From Obelidium mucronatum (taxonomy: Eukaryota; Chytridiomycota; Chytridiomycetes; Chytridiales; Chytriomycetaceae): a stretch of DNA of 64,000 nt. A program made the position numbers and the translations under genes. The DNA is taken from positions 310,001 through 374,000 of the forward strand of contig JAIVFH010000001.1 in the NCBI GenBank assembly GCA_025765595.1, read 5' to 3'. Under the pieces are notes generated by a model that was given only the letters and a program-made list of their open reading frames with translations, did no database searches and was not told where the DNA came from. Positions 31,828-41,654 of this stretch are shown piece by piece; the stretch's first letter is position 1; each line of letters starts with the position of its first letter.

Positions 31828-33299
31828 ATGACCACAGTAAAGTCACAACCCACAAAGGAAGATTTCGCCCACTTTAGCGTCCAAGATGAAACAGAAATGA
31901 TTCAAATCAATCAAATTGAATCAAATGAATCGAGCTTTATCAGGATCATGTCGTGGAACATCCTCGCTCGTGAGTTTTTTTTTTGCCTCAACGATTCGAC
32001 TAAAAAGAAAAAAAAAGAGTGCCTAATTAAACGAGAGCAGTTCCCATGGATAACAGTAGCTCCAAACTGTCCAAATCCGATAGCCCAAAAGACACGAGTC
32101 CCGCTGATACTTCGATGTCTTGATATCCACAAGTTTTCTATTGCTGCGCTTCAAGAAGTAGACTACGACCAATGGAATTCCCTCATCAAAGATAAATTAA
32201 GCAAATTGAACCTGGATGCTCTTCATTTCAGGAAAAGCGAGGAAAAGAGATCGGGTGGGCATGGACTTGCGGTTCTCTGGAATCAAGAAATGTGAGACAT
32301 CAAACGCCTGGTATTCATTGATCCTCCTCTCACACACACTCATGGTGAATTCCATATATTTCTTTTGTCAACACGATAGGTTTACATGCGTTGCATCCAA
32401 ACTGATCCATTTTGATGACCACCCGTTGATACATCCCACCGACTTCAACCCTTGCACGGGAAACATCGGGTGTCTGGCAGCCCTTAAATATATTGGCACG
32501 GATTCGCGACTTTTTGGGTTTGGACTTGTGGTTTCGAACCACCATTTATTCTGGTGGCCCAAAGCAAAGTTTGAAAAATTGCGACAAATGTATATTCTGT
32601 TAAATGAAGTGGAAGCGTTTCGGAAGGAGCTGGAATCCGTAGAGAATGGGGCGTCAAAGTGGCCTCATGTCATGTGTGGAGGTTCGTTTGTGTTGAAAAA
32701 AAAGAAGCTCGTTTTAAAAGCCGCTTCACTTAGATTTCAACACCACGCCATCTGATGCCCTTTACCATGTACTCACTTCTTCGAATGACCTTTCTCCTGA
32801 TCTTCTTAATTCGCTGGAACCAGTTGTAATGTCCAAACCCACAAAGTCGTCCTCCAGCATTGAATCTAGTCCGTCCATAACGCCAGCGATGACGACATCA
32901 GCGGTAATCGACCCGAATATATCTTACAAAATCGTATCAAAAGATTTCCTTCTTGAACAAGTCAAGAGTTTTGGCTTGTATTCTTCAGCCTATTGCACTT
33001 ATCGAACGCACCATGAATCGCACTCTGATTTATCGACAGTAGAATCTCCTTGGGATGGAGAACCGAGTTATACTTCTTTTGACGACTGGAGGGGTACATT
33101 GGATTACATCATGTATCGGAAAGAAGCAGAAAAGGATTCGGAGTGGGAGTTGCAGGTGAAGAGCGTGCTTAAAATACCAGAGGCCAAGTGGTTGGAGCCG
33201 GGGTTGCCGAATTTGCGGTTTCCGAGTGATCATGTTCCGATTTTAACGGAATTTCGAGTTGCTCGACTAGAATCACGCGCATTCTTGAAATCGTTATGA
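31828..33299 (+). CDS. EEP-family RNA exonuclease/deadenylase (CCR4/Ngl/Angel type)
   Basis: Four exons: 31828-31969, 32036-32291, 32380-32681 and 32734-33299, with phases that agree. Catalytic blocks are in order: IMSWNILA, IAALQEVDYD (Glu), GGHGLAVLW, GGDFNTTPSD (Asp/Asn), GTLDYIMY, and FPSDHVPILTEF (terminal Asp-His). This is the Mg-dependent endonuclease/exonuclease/phosphatase fold of poly(A) nucleases such as yeast Ngl2. No leucine-rich repeat domain precedes it, so it is Ngl/Angel-like rather than Ccr4 itself. About 421 residues. Confidence 0.85.
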
Positions 33300-33421
33300 A
33301 AATAAGTAGAAAGAATATATTTAATAGCCGTATAAGAATAATAATAATACACAGGTGATGCGCGTTTGAAAAAAAAAGAATGTAAAAATTCCAACACACA
33401 CACAAGGTTCAAGGCTTAATT

Positions 33422-34477
33422 TCACCAAACACTCACGAATAACTCTACAACACCACCATTTCCCCATGATTCAGCAACACAAACTCTCCATTCAACTTCA
33501 TCCTGTAAATCTACCCAAGCAAACGATTTCCTCCGAGACCCGCCAACCACAACACTCGCCTTGACAGAAGCCAGCGGTCGATAGTATCCAAACCTCTGAA
33601 AGATTCCAAACTCAATCAATTGAATCACGCTAGTGTATGGGGTGTTTACGCGCGACACCCAGAATTGCAAAGGCAACACCAATCCATCTTCTAGGTCAAC
33701 CATTGAAACACGGGCATTTACAAACACCCATGACCCATCAGGTTGTTGCGCTGCCGCTGTATTCTCGTTAAGCGAAGACAGAGTTTCGCAGCTAGAGTCT
33801 CGTTTCTTGAGGATTCCCTTCTTTGTTGTTGAAGGTTGTGTCTGGCCATTAATGATGTTGCTGGTCGCTGCCAAGCCAGCAAAGATTGTCTGTGTTGAAA
33901 GCTTCGCTGCATTCTCTTGAGGAGAAACAAGCGACTTTCGTCTCGTTGCAAGCGATTGGGTATCTTCTTCAACATTTGAGGCTTTCTCAAACTCAGACAC
34001 AGCACTATATGTGGCTGATGGGGCGAATCTCACGCTTTTCCGCTTCTCTGAGGCCACTTGTTGCTGCTGGCTCTGCGGTAAGAAGGATTCTTGCTGCGGC
34101 TGGCAGAGGGTGGTGTCACTGGTGAAACTTGAAACATTTGATGCGGCATCTTCTTCAGGAACGACGGCAAACTCGTTGGAGAATGCAACGTCAGCAGTCT
34201 TGGGGACTTTAGGACATGAAAGTATTGATGGAGACTTTAGTGAGGAGAGAGTATCCGTGTCGCGGCTCTGTTGAGTCTGACGATCCTTGCAAGATCCGCT
34301 TCGTTTCAGTGAGGGAAACCTGGATAGAAAGGCTGGAGAAACTGAATCCGATTGCTGATGTGAGATTGTGGCCTTGTCACGGCGTTGGAACATTGATTTC
34401 ATGGCGGCGGAGAACATGGTGGGACAAGGAGGGATTTTGGCGTGTCTAATTTTACTACACACGTTTTTGTGTTTCAT
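33422..34477 (-). CDS. Lineage-specific family K, member 1
   Basis: Up to 351 residues; the likely start is Met at 34417 (MFSAAMKSMFQRRDK), because the two paralogues begin with a similar short hydrophobic-basic motif. A long Ser/Gln-rich disordered region is followed by KKGILKKRDSS and a C-terminal domain of about 100 residues (WVFVNARVSM, FWVSRVNTPYTSVIQLIEFG, AWVDLQDEVEWRVCVAE, VVELFVSVW). The domain has alternating strands with one helix, and a ubiquitin-like/PB1-like fold is conceivable (inference). It is unknown to me. Members 2 and 3 follow at 35.7 and 36.7 kb. Confidence 0.65.
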   Translation of the reverse strand: MKHKNVCSKIRHAKIPPCPTMFSAAMKSMFQRRDKATISHQQSDSVSPAFLSRFPSLKRSGSCKDRQTQQSRDTDTLSSLKSPSILSCPKVPKTADVAFSNEFAVVPEEDAASNVSSFTSDTTLCQPQQESFLPQSQQQQVASEKRKSVRFAPSATYSAVSEFEKASNVEEDTQSLATRRKSLVSPQENAAKLSTQTIFAGLAATSNIINGQTQPSTTKKGILKKRDSSCETLSSLNENTAAAQQPDGSWVFVNARVSMVDLEDGLVLPLQFWVSRVNTPYTSVIQLIEFGIFQRFGYYRPLASVKASVVVGGSRRKSFAWVDLQDEVEWRVCVAESWGNGGVVELFVSVW

Positions 34478-34718
34478 ATGCGGCGATCATTTTATATATT
34501 TGAGACTTTGGGAAAATTCCATTGCTTTTATCAAGGACGGTTGTTTCCTTTTCGGCCTGATAAAAATGCCTGATAACTGTACCTGTGGTCATACTTGGAT
34601 CTACTTTACTTTCTGCCATTGTAAAAATAAATTACTCGACATATGAATCAGTACTATGTTTATGATTGTCTTTCTTTTCTCTTTGTCGTTGTTTTTTTCT
34701 TTCGAATCCTGCTTTGAA

Positions 34719-35601
34719 ATGGGTGACAGTCAACAAACCAATCGACAGATTGCCCTGGCCCGAATCGCCAGCAGCGCTATCGACGGATCATCCTCTCTTG
34801 CATATTCTTCTCAATCTTCGACTAGTACGAATGCGTCCAAACCAACCAACCAACAAGGAACCAAGCGGAAAGGACTCAGTCTTGACTACTGCGAATTCAA
34901 CCTATCAACCATGGTCGATACTCGAGGCGGATTTCTTCTTCCCGAATACTCTTTAGAGGAAAACCCAGCCGCCGCAACTGGTCTTGAATTGAGGAACCAG
35001 CCACCTGTCCAGATACCATCCAATGCAGTTTGTAGAGAGTGCGAAAGCATTGATCTGTGTTCCGACTTGTTTCGGCATTATTCAATGCAAGTGTGTCGGA
35101 GGTGTAAAGAAGAGTTTAAGGACAAGTACTCTTTGTTGACGAAAACTGAGGCCCGAGAGGATTATTTGTTGACGGATAGTGAATTGAGAGATCAAGAGAA
35201 ACTGCCGCATTGGATGAAAAAGAATCCACATAAGGATTCGTATGCTAACATGTTGCTGTATTTGCGTATGCATGTGAGTTTAGAGTTGTCGAAAAGAGTG
35301 TCTCTCAACAAATTTTGATTCTCACGATCAGGTGGAGCAGTTTGCTATAGAAAAGTGGGGATCACTTGAGAAGCTGGATGAGGAATTCGCACGTCGCCAA
35401 GAAGAGAAAACTGTCCGCAAAAAGAAAAAGTTTGAAACAAAACTCGTTGAACTCCGCAAAAAGACTTTGACGAGTACGTGGAAAAGACCAGAGAAAGAAC
35501 ATGTTCACGAATTCGGCGAGAAAGTCGCCATGGACGATGGTTTCACGTTCGAACAAACTTGTATTACGTGTGGGATTGTCACGTCATTTGAAGAGCTTTA
35601 A
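34719..35601 (+). CDS. RAD14: DNA damage recognition protein XPA/Rad14
   Basis: Two exons, 34719-35273 and 35332-35601, about 274 residues. The XPA zinc finger is present (CRECESIDLC, then VCRRCKEEF). It is followed by the DNA-binding domain signatures YSLLTKTEAREDYLLTD and PHWMKKNPHKDSYANMLLYL, EKWGSLEKLDEEF, and the C-terminal HVHEFG...CITCG. XPA verifies lesions and assembles the nucleotide excision repair pre-incision complex with RPA and TFIIH; RPA1 is encoded 10 kb away. It lies between members 1 and 2 of family K on the opposite strand. Confidence 0.93.
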
Positions 35602-35688
35602 AAGTAAATTTGGCTTGACTGCAAATTTATTGATGTTAATACAAATAAAAGGTGATTAAAAGAAAGAATAGTACAATTATATGGATTG

Positions 35689-36566
35689 TTAGACAATGCC
35701 TACAAGTAAGCGGACAACGTCCGTCTCCTTGGCTTCTGCGATACAAAGTCGCCAACCCAACTCATCCTCCAATTCACACCAATGCGAGGCATCATAATCT
35801 ACACCCGAGCAAATCATTCCCCGCACTGAAAGAAACACTCGTCCCTTCTCCGACGTGTTTCCGGAGCTCAATTTCCAGCAGTTTCATGACTTTAGTGAAG
35901 GGAGTGTCAGCCTTTGACACCCACACCTGCAGCACCAGCGGTTTTTGCGGCTTCTCGTACACTTCGCCCATGGTCCAAACGCGGGCGCTTACAAGGATCA
36001 GCCGCCCAGTTGTTATTATCTGCAGCATCGGGTGCCTTGAGAATACCCTTTGCGGGACCCGTCAAGGGGGTTGGGGGAGTGTCCACAATCAAGGGAGACT
36101 GCTTGCGCTGCAGGAGCATTGGCGCAACCTTTGACTTCAGGGAGCGCAGGGAGCGTGTCAGCGACGATCGGCGGGTCAGCGGCTCGGGCTCGAAGTGGTG
36201 GTCCAGCGAGCTGAACGACACGGACCGCCGCAGACTCGAGGCGGCTGCGGCGGGCGGTTGCGGCTGGTGGTGGTTTCCTGGTTGTTTGTGCCAAGAGTGT
36301 GTCTCACTGCTGTCAGTGTCGGTTTCGCTCTGCGACTCGGTGGAGTCGCTGCTGTCGCTGAAGACGCTGAAAGATGCTCTGGAGGCGAATGCCGTGGGCG
36401 CAGTGGAGCTCAAGGGCTGTGTTTTGTGTGAAGGAGGGGTCTCGGCCTGATGATGTTTCGATGATAGGCGGCGGAAGAGGCTGGGTTTGGATGTTGCGCC
36501 TGGCTGGGAGTTGCCACCGCGTTTCTTCTTTGACGACGGCAGAAGAGACTTGATTGATGCCATCAT
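35689..36566 (-). CDS. Lineage-specific family K, member 2 (two single-base frame breaks)
   Basis: Starts MMASIKSLLPSSKKKRGG. A basic, Ser-rich region leads to AKGILKAPDAADNNNW. The domain then continues in a second frame (RLILVSARVW, LQVWVSKADTPFTKVMKLLE) and a third (GMICSGVDYDASHWCELEDE then LGWRLCIAEAKETDVVRLLV). Removing one G from the run at 36005-36007 (CCC on the plus strand) and one from 35819-35822 (CCCC) gives an uninterrupted product aligning end to end with members 1 and 3. Both sites are homopolymers, so assembly error is the simpler reading than pseudogene. Confidence 0.6.
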
Positions 36567-36681
36567 TGTTGATTTGCTGTGTCTGTCTCACTGACGTGCT
36601 TACAGAAAAAAATCCAAGAAAATCAAGAAAAAAATAAGCGAGCACTGTCGGCGCCTTATCTTTGTGAATAAAAAAAAGCGA

Positions 36682-37377
36682 TCATATTGTCACAATCAGG
36701 GTGATCATTCGCGACTCTCCGCACTCTTTTAGGCAAATGTTCCACCCGAAATCGTTCTTTACAGTGCAGAGGGACGGTGTTTCCCAAATCCATCGAATAT
36801 TTGCTTGCACGCATGAAATCACAGAAACACCTTCCATCCGTTTACGGAGTTCATGCTCAAGTAAATGAATGAGATCTTCAAAGTGGGTTGAAGAAGGTAT
36901 CCATGTTTGTAGCAGAGTCTCCTTGCCCGGCCCAAATTGGCTCCCAATCACTCTGGCGTAGATAAGGATCAGATCGCCAGTCTCATCTACATCGTCTCCT
37001 ACAAGTGTCTCGAAACTGAAAGGGCATTTTTTGAGTTGGCTGGCTGGTCGTGGACGGGATGGGTTCGTTGGGCTTCCAGTGTCAATTGACAGTCTTGGTC
37101 GTTTGTCCAAGGACGTTCGGGGCGATTTACGAGGACAAGTGCCATTAAACGACTTGATACTGTCTGCGGTTTCTGACGGAGAGTTGTACTGAGACGGTGA
37201 AAGAGAAGCGATAGAGTGACGGTTGTTTGGTTCATCCAATGATGCTTCATTCGGGTAAAATCGGCTGAGGATGCTCTTTCGACGAGACTGTGAATTCGAA
37301 GCGCTCTTCTTGGTTTGCTTCCTTCTTTTTGAATGTGATTGTGATTGTGGTAGGAAGGAGAAGAGTGCTGACAGCAT
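36682..37377 (-). CDS. Lineage-specific family K, member 3
   Basis: A clean single exon of 231 residues. It begins MLSALFSFLPQSQSHSKRRK, then a Ser/Asn/Arg-rich linker. The C-terminal domain is LILIYARVIGSQF, LLQTWIPSSTHFEDLIHLLE, HELRKRMEGV, NDFGWNICLKECGESRMITL. Conserved positions with members 1 and 2 are the AR pair, the aromatic-W start of the third strand, the threonine-hydrophobic helix, and W before the penultimate strand. No enzyme motif is visible. Function is unknown. Confidence 0.68.
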   Translation of the reverse strand: MLSALFSFLPQSQSHSKRRKQTKKSASNSQSRRKSILSRFYPNEASLDEPNNRHSIASLSPSQYNSPSETADSIKSFNGTCPRKSPRTSLDKRPRLSIDTGSPTNPSRPRPASQLKKCPFSFETLVGDDVDETGDLILIYARVIGSQFGPGKETLLQTWIPSSTHFEDLIHLLEHELRKRMEGVSVISCVQANIRWIWETPSLCTVKNDFGWNICLKECGESRMITLIVTI

Positions 37378-37539
37378 TTGAAATTTGGTGTGGAGATCAA
37401 ATTAGAAAGCGATTTCGGCTACTGTATTAATTATTAGTATTGGAAAGCACAAAAACACGTGTCTTGTTAGTAAGATTGGTCTGAATAAGGTTAATGAGCT
37501 GGCAGCTTGGCAAACCAATTAAAGGTATTGCCGTCAGTC

Positions 37540-38330
37540 CATAGCCGGCAAGCTTTCTTATTGAAACCCTCTTTGATGACACAAAATCCTGAACCAGAAA
37601 CATATCAGTTTCAATGTTGGCAGTTCTTTGTTTGAACGTTATGCGAGGAATTCTTTATCGGACAGATTTCCAAATACTAATGCCAGCCACTTCAGCTGCC
37701 AAAACCCTTAATGGCCCATATATCAGACTTCACTGCATTAAAGCTCGGTGCTAAACCATCCTGGTCAATCCAGTGGGCCAGGAAACACTTGGGTGCACGA
37801 TATGCAATGGTTCCAATCCATCACCTGTGATACTTCAACGCGCAATGTTCCGAAGTCACAGTTCATGTACCGCAATGCTTACTTGGTGCTTTTTTATTAT
37901 GATGTTTGCCGACTTAATGTCGTTGTGGAATATTCCTCTTTTGTTGAAGAAATGCTAAAACTGGCTCCAATTTCGCCCAACCCCCTCTTTGATTACCAGC
38001 ATCGAGACTCCTTACATGAAGAATTTGAAATAAGTACTAAGTATATCACAAAGCCGTCGTGAAAATTCTTTCACCTGTGCACAAAACTCACTCACCACGT
38101 ACCAGTGTCGCACAACTCCATCATGATGAAGAAATGCAGCCGAGTACGGTTGCTGTATCCGTAGAACTCAACAATATTCTCATGGTGTCCGAGTTTACTC
38201 ATAACTGCCACTTCCTTGTAGAAGTAGTGGCCTGATGGGTCGCTTTTCTTCATTTGGACTTTGACGGCTATGTCTGCTTTAGGAAACACGCCTTCCCAAC
38301 CAGCGGTTTTTGGGAGCGGCCCGCAAACAA
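37540..38330 (-). pseudogene. Decayed kinase copy
   Basis: A damaged relative of the kinase at 38933-40036. The N-lobe survives at 38092-38330 (IAVKVQMKKSDPSGHYFYKE, then KLGHHENIVEFYGYSN). The C-lobe is recognisable around 37690-37990, including FHNDIKSANIII for the catalytic loop and a CDFGT-like remnant. Stops and frame changes accumulate after that, including in the activation segment and the helix that reads YNAIKSDIWALGV in the intact gene. The damage is spread over substitutions and stops, not just single indels, so I call this a true pseudogene. Confidence 0.75.
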
Positions 38331-38614
38331 AAAACCATTGCCGCCTGCAAAGATGTATTTTCGGATATCCGCGTTTGTGTAAAACATATTGCTGAACAAG
38401 TTATTATATAAAGTAGATGCACCATATTTTCTTAAATATTGACATTAAGTTAAGCTGATAATGATTTGTATTGTTTACTTAGGTTTTCTTATTACAAAGT
38501 GTTTTATTTTCAGGGTTCCAGCCCACCAAAACAAATGAAAACACCTCATGTTATTATTGCGTTGAACCAAGTGGCTACTTTTTTGCAACTTGCTTTGACT
38601 ATATGATTGAAAAT

Positions 38615-38870
38615 CTATAAGCTCTGGTTATCGAACAAGAGTTTTGCACTAACCATATTTTCCGAACTTGGTTTCCTTGAAACAGCAGCATCCTGACAGC
38701 TCAGGTAAAATCTGGTACTACTTCCGATGAGACCTGTTGGTGGATTAGCTTCCTTGTCTTGTGGCAAATCCTCTTGAATGGTTATGTCACTTTCCATGAC
38801 AGGTTTCGGCCTCCTGCGGCTGTTCGATCTGCTGGTTGAGAAATGGTTTGAACTGAAAACAAAGTATTGA
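38615..38870 (-). other. Possible C-terminal exon of the adjacent kinase gene
   Basis: An open frame of about 80 codons follows a good acceptor (TTTGTTTTCAG on the minus strand, ending near 38860). It reads SNHFSTSRSNSRRRPKP, then VMESDITIQEDLPQD, ending LLFDNQSL. It lies just after the stop codon proposed for the kinase at 38933. Composition suggests coding, but I could not find a donor in the right phase, so it may be an alternative end of the kinase or a remnant. Confidence 0.35.
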
Positions 38871-38932
38871 CAGCTATGGCATATCATTACCCCAGAAATG
38901 CTGTCTTCGACCGCAACTGGTGGATTAGGTTT

Positions 38933-40036
38933 CAGTCACAACTGTCAATGTAATTCCTTGAATTGCCTGTTCGGAATTCCTCTAAAGACGACCGCACTGT
39001 TACAGCGGTGAGAGTGCCTTGAACGGCAGTGTAAAATTCCAATGACATTTTGTGAATAGCTTGAATTGATTGAGGGGAAGAATCTGTAAGTTAAAGGTGT
39101 ATTTAATTTCACACAATTTAAACAATATATTTTGGGCTGTTTACAGTATGCAAGGAATTCTGGATCAGACATCTCGGCAGATGTCCAAAGATTAATGCCA
39201 GCCATTTCAGCTACCAAAACACCTAAAGCCCATATATCTGACTTAATGGCATTATAGCTTGGAATTACATCATCCTGCCCGACCCAGTGGGCCAAAAAGC
39301 ACTCGGGTGCACGATATGTGATGCTTCCTGAATCCATCATCTGTGTCTCTTCGGAACACGAGACTCCAAAGTCACACAGCAAATACCGAACTGTGCCCTG
39401 TACAATCTTGAGGAGTACATTTGAAGCTTTGATGTCGTTGTGACAGATTCCTTCATGATGGAGGAATGAGACACCAGCTCCAATTTGGTGCACACCTTCC
39501 TTGAGCTCTACAACATCCAGGCTTCGATCTTTCAAAATCTGAAGCAAGTCTGGGGAGATAAGGAATTGGTGCAAAGATTAAAAGTTGCCGATTTTGGAAA
39601 AAGATTTTTTCCACGTACCAGTGTCGCACAACTCCATCATGATGAAGAAATGCAGTCGAGTACGGTCGCCGTATCCGTAAAACTCAACGATATTCTCGTG
39701 GTTTCCGAGTTTACTCATAACCGCCACTTCCTTGTAGAAGTAGTGACCTGATGGGTCGCTTTTCTTCATTTGGACTTTCACGGCCATGTCAGCTTCATCA
39801 AATACGCCTTCCCAACCAGCGGGTTTTTGAGAGCGACCCTCAAACAAGAAACCATTGCCACCTGCATTGATGTATTTGATGATGGTGACAGGAATACGTC
39901 TATCTTCCTTGCTGCTGTAGAACATGTTATTGTTGATAAGTTGCTTCTTGAGCTTCATGATATTTAAGTTCTTCAATATTGCAAGGTCAGGCTGATCAAT
40001 TGTTGAGAGCACGAAAATTTGAGAACTAACATTCAT
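38933..40036 (-). CDS. Protein kinase with HND catalytic loop
   Basis: Exons 40036-39619, 39549-39145 and 39083-38933. N-lobe: AGGNGFLFEGRS (glycine loop, atypical first Gly), MAVKVQM (Lys), FYKEVAVMSKL (Glu). C-lobe: GICHNDIKASNVLL (HRD replaced by HND), LLCDFGVS (Mg-binding DFG), ITYRAPECFL (APE), KSDIWALGVLVAEM. All catalytic residues are kept, so activity is likely; the Arg-to-Asn change removes the residue that normally contacts activation-loop phosphate. The substrate is unknown. The C-terminal end is tentative. A decayed copy lies directly downstream and a related kinase at 52.8-54.4 kb. Confidence 0.78.
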
Positions 40037-40533
40037 TATGTTCCTTTTTTTATGTTCGGATATTGACAGGATATTGAGACGGTTTCACTATTTCAAGATT
40101 GCGTGGAGAATGGATAGAAGATGCTGCAAAACGCGTGACTCTGAAAAGTTAAGCGATTGAAAGACTGTTGGATTGGTGTTACGAGAAAACTACTTAAATG
40201 AATTTTGACGAAATACGAACCGTTTACTTTTTATACGAGAGGATATTTCTATTACTTAGGGTTAGATAGACCGGTGATTTAACTGACGCGTCGGTGTGTG
40301 TATTTTCTTGAGTGTTTTTGAAGGGAGTAAATCTTAATAAAGAATCACGTTAAGAATCACTCCATTTTTCAATTACTCTGTTAAAAACTAAAACATCGGG
40401 TACAGTGGATCCGATAAATAATATGATGCATTTTTAATCATATCGGACCTCTCGCCGATATTAATTTTTTGGTATTTCTCTGTTTATTTTTATGATCATC
40501 TGTTTATTTATTTATCCAAAAAAAACACGTCTC
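40037..40533. other. Divergent intergenic region
   Basis: About 500 AT-rich bases between the start codons of the kinase (minus strand) and the F-box protein (plus strand), so it presumably holds both promoters. I see no gene, RNA or repeat here. Short T-rich runs precede the F-box start. Confidence 0.5.
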
Positions 40534-41571
40534 ATGCAAATGGCCGATTGCCCAAATGACGCTCATTATTGCTCCTGCTGCGCGAAAGTAACCCAGCTTG
40601 AACAGCAAAACGCATTCCTTCGCACTCAATTGAATTTGGCTCTTGCTGTTCTCAAAGCGGACGTCTCACCCACCATCGCAGCCAGACCCTTTATCGGGTC
40701 ACTTCCACCTGAAATCTTAGACAGGATCGTCACCTATATGGACTCCGCAAACATAATGACGCTCTGCCATGCCGTGCCATCGTTAAAGTACATATCCCAA
40801 GCAATTTTTGATGTCGGCACAGCATTCGATATGGATATCGAGTATCTCTTCCCCGAGTTTTGGTTTCCGATCCGCTTTAAAGTCAATACTGATATCCAGC
40901 GAGGCGAAATACCAGGGGCACCTTTGGAACTTGTGGGTGATGACCGTGAGAAAGTCGCGCTGCTGGCGCGGCTTGTGACGAGGCATGGTGGAATCTCAAA
41001 AGTTCAAGCGCATTCTGTTGAATATACCCGATCGGTTTCTCGCCTGTTGCCCAGTATGATCGATGTGTACATGGAAACCTGTGATGTTTTTGGGTGTGCG
41101 GAAAATTTTCGTGGTGTGGATTCTTACGAAGCCATACTCGTCGCGTTTTTGGAAACCGGAGTTGGCATCAGGCGGTTGGATATTCCTCAAGTGGCTCCAG
41201 GAGAAACCGGGTATATGAATCGACCCGAATTCCTTGCAATTGCGGCGAACGTTGAACAACTGAGATCCTTCACATTCTTCCCTTCCATTTTCTTACTCTC
41301 GTGTCCTCTCCTTGTTTCCATTGAATTTAACTGCAGTAGCTTTGAGTCTTATTCATTTTCAATGCTTTTGGAGCTTCTTCCCAATCACCCGTCGTTGCTG
41401 CGGGTGGTGTTTGAGGCAATGCTGAACAGTAAGACGCTTGAACCCGCCTTATTGCTGATAGAGAAACTGGGAAAAGTGGGTTGGAATTGTTCAAGGGGAT
41501 CTGGGGAATTCTTTGGTTGGAATTGCGTGGTGTGGGAGAAGAAGGAAGTAAAAGACGCAAATCCCTCGTGA
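40534..41571 (+). CDS. F-box protein of a lineage-specific family, member 1
   Basis: A single exon of about 345 residues from MQMADCPNDAHYCSCC; the two Met codons at 40534 and 40540 are both plausible starts, and the DNA before them is AT-rich leader. A short coiled-coil follows (VTQLEQQNAFLRTQLNLALA), then an F-box (SLPPEILDRIVTYMDSANIM, VPSLKYIS). The family block is LFPEFWFPIRF, then RHGGISKVQAHSVEYTRS and LLPSMIDVYM. The C-terminal half is leucine-rich without clear LRR periodicity. It probably recruits substrates to an SCF ligase. Paralogues lie at 51.2 and 56 kb. Confidence 0.75.
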   Translation: MQMADCPNDAHYCSCCAKVTQLEQQNAFLRTQLNLALAVLKADVSPTIAARPFIGSLPPEILDRIVTYMDSANIMTLCHAVPSLKYISQAIFDVGTAFDMDIEYLFPEFWFPIRFKVNTDIQRGEIPGAPLELVGDDREKVALLARLVTRHGGISKVQAHSVEYTRSVSRLLPSMIDVYMETCDVFGCAENFRGVDSYEAILVAFLETGVGIRRLDIPQVAPGETGYMNRPEFLAIAANVEQLRSFTFFPSIFLLSCPLLVSIEFNCSSFESYSFSMLLELLPNHPSLLRVVFEAMLNSKTLEPALLLIEKLGKVGWNCSRGSGEFFGWNCVVWEKKEVKDANPS

Positions 41572-41654
41572 AAAGAGGTTTTGATTTTGCTGTGCAGTTG
41601 GCCAAAGTATGAATGATGGCGGAAAGACGAGAATAATATGTATACCTGTTGTGT

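Noticed and set aside
35914..36450. Plus-strand frame of 178 codons
   Set aside because: It lies opposite family K member 2, whose minus-strand product aligns with two paralogues. The plus frame is Ser/Arg/Gly-rich with no similarity to anything seen here.
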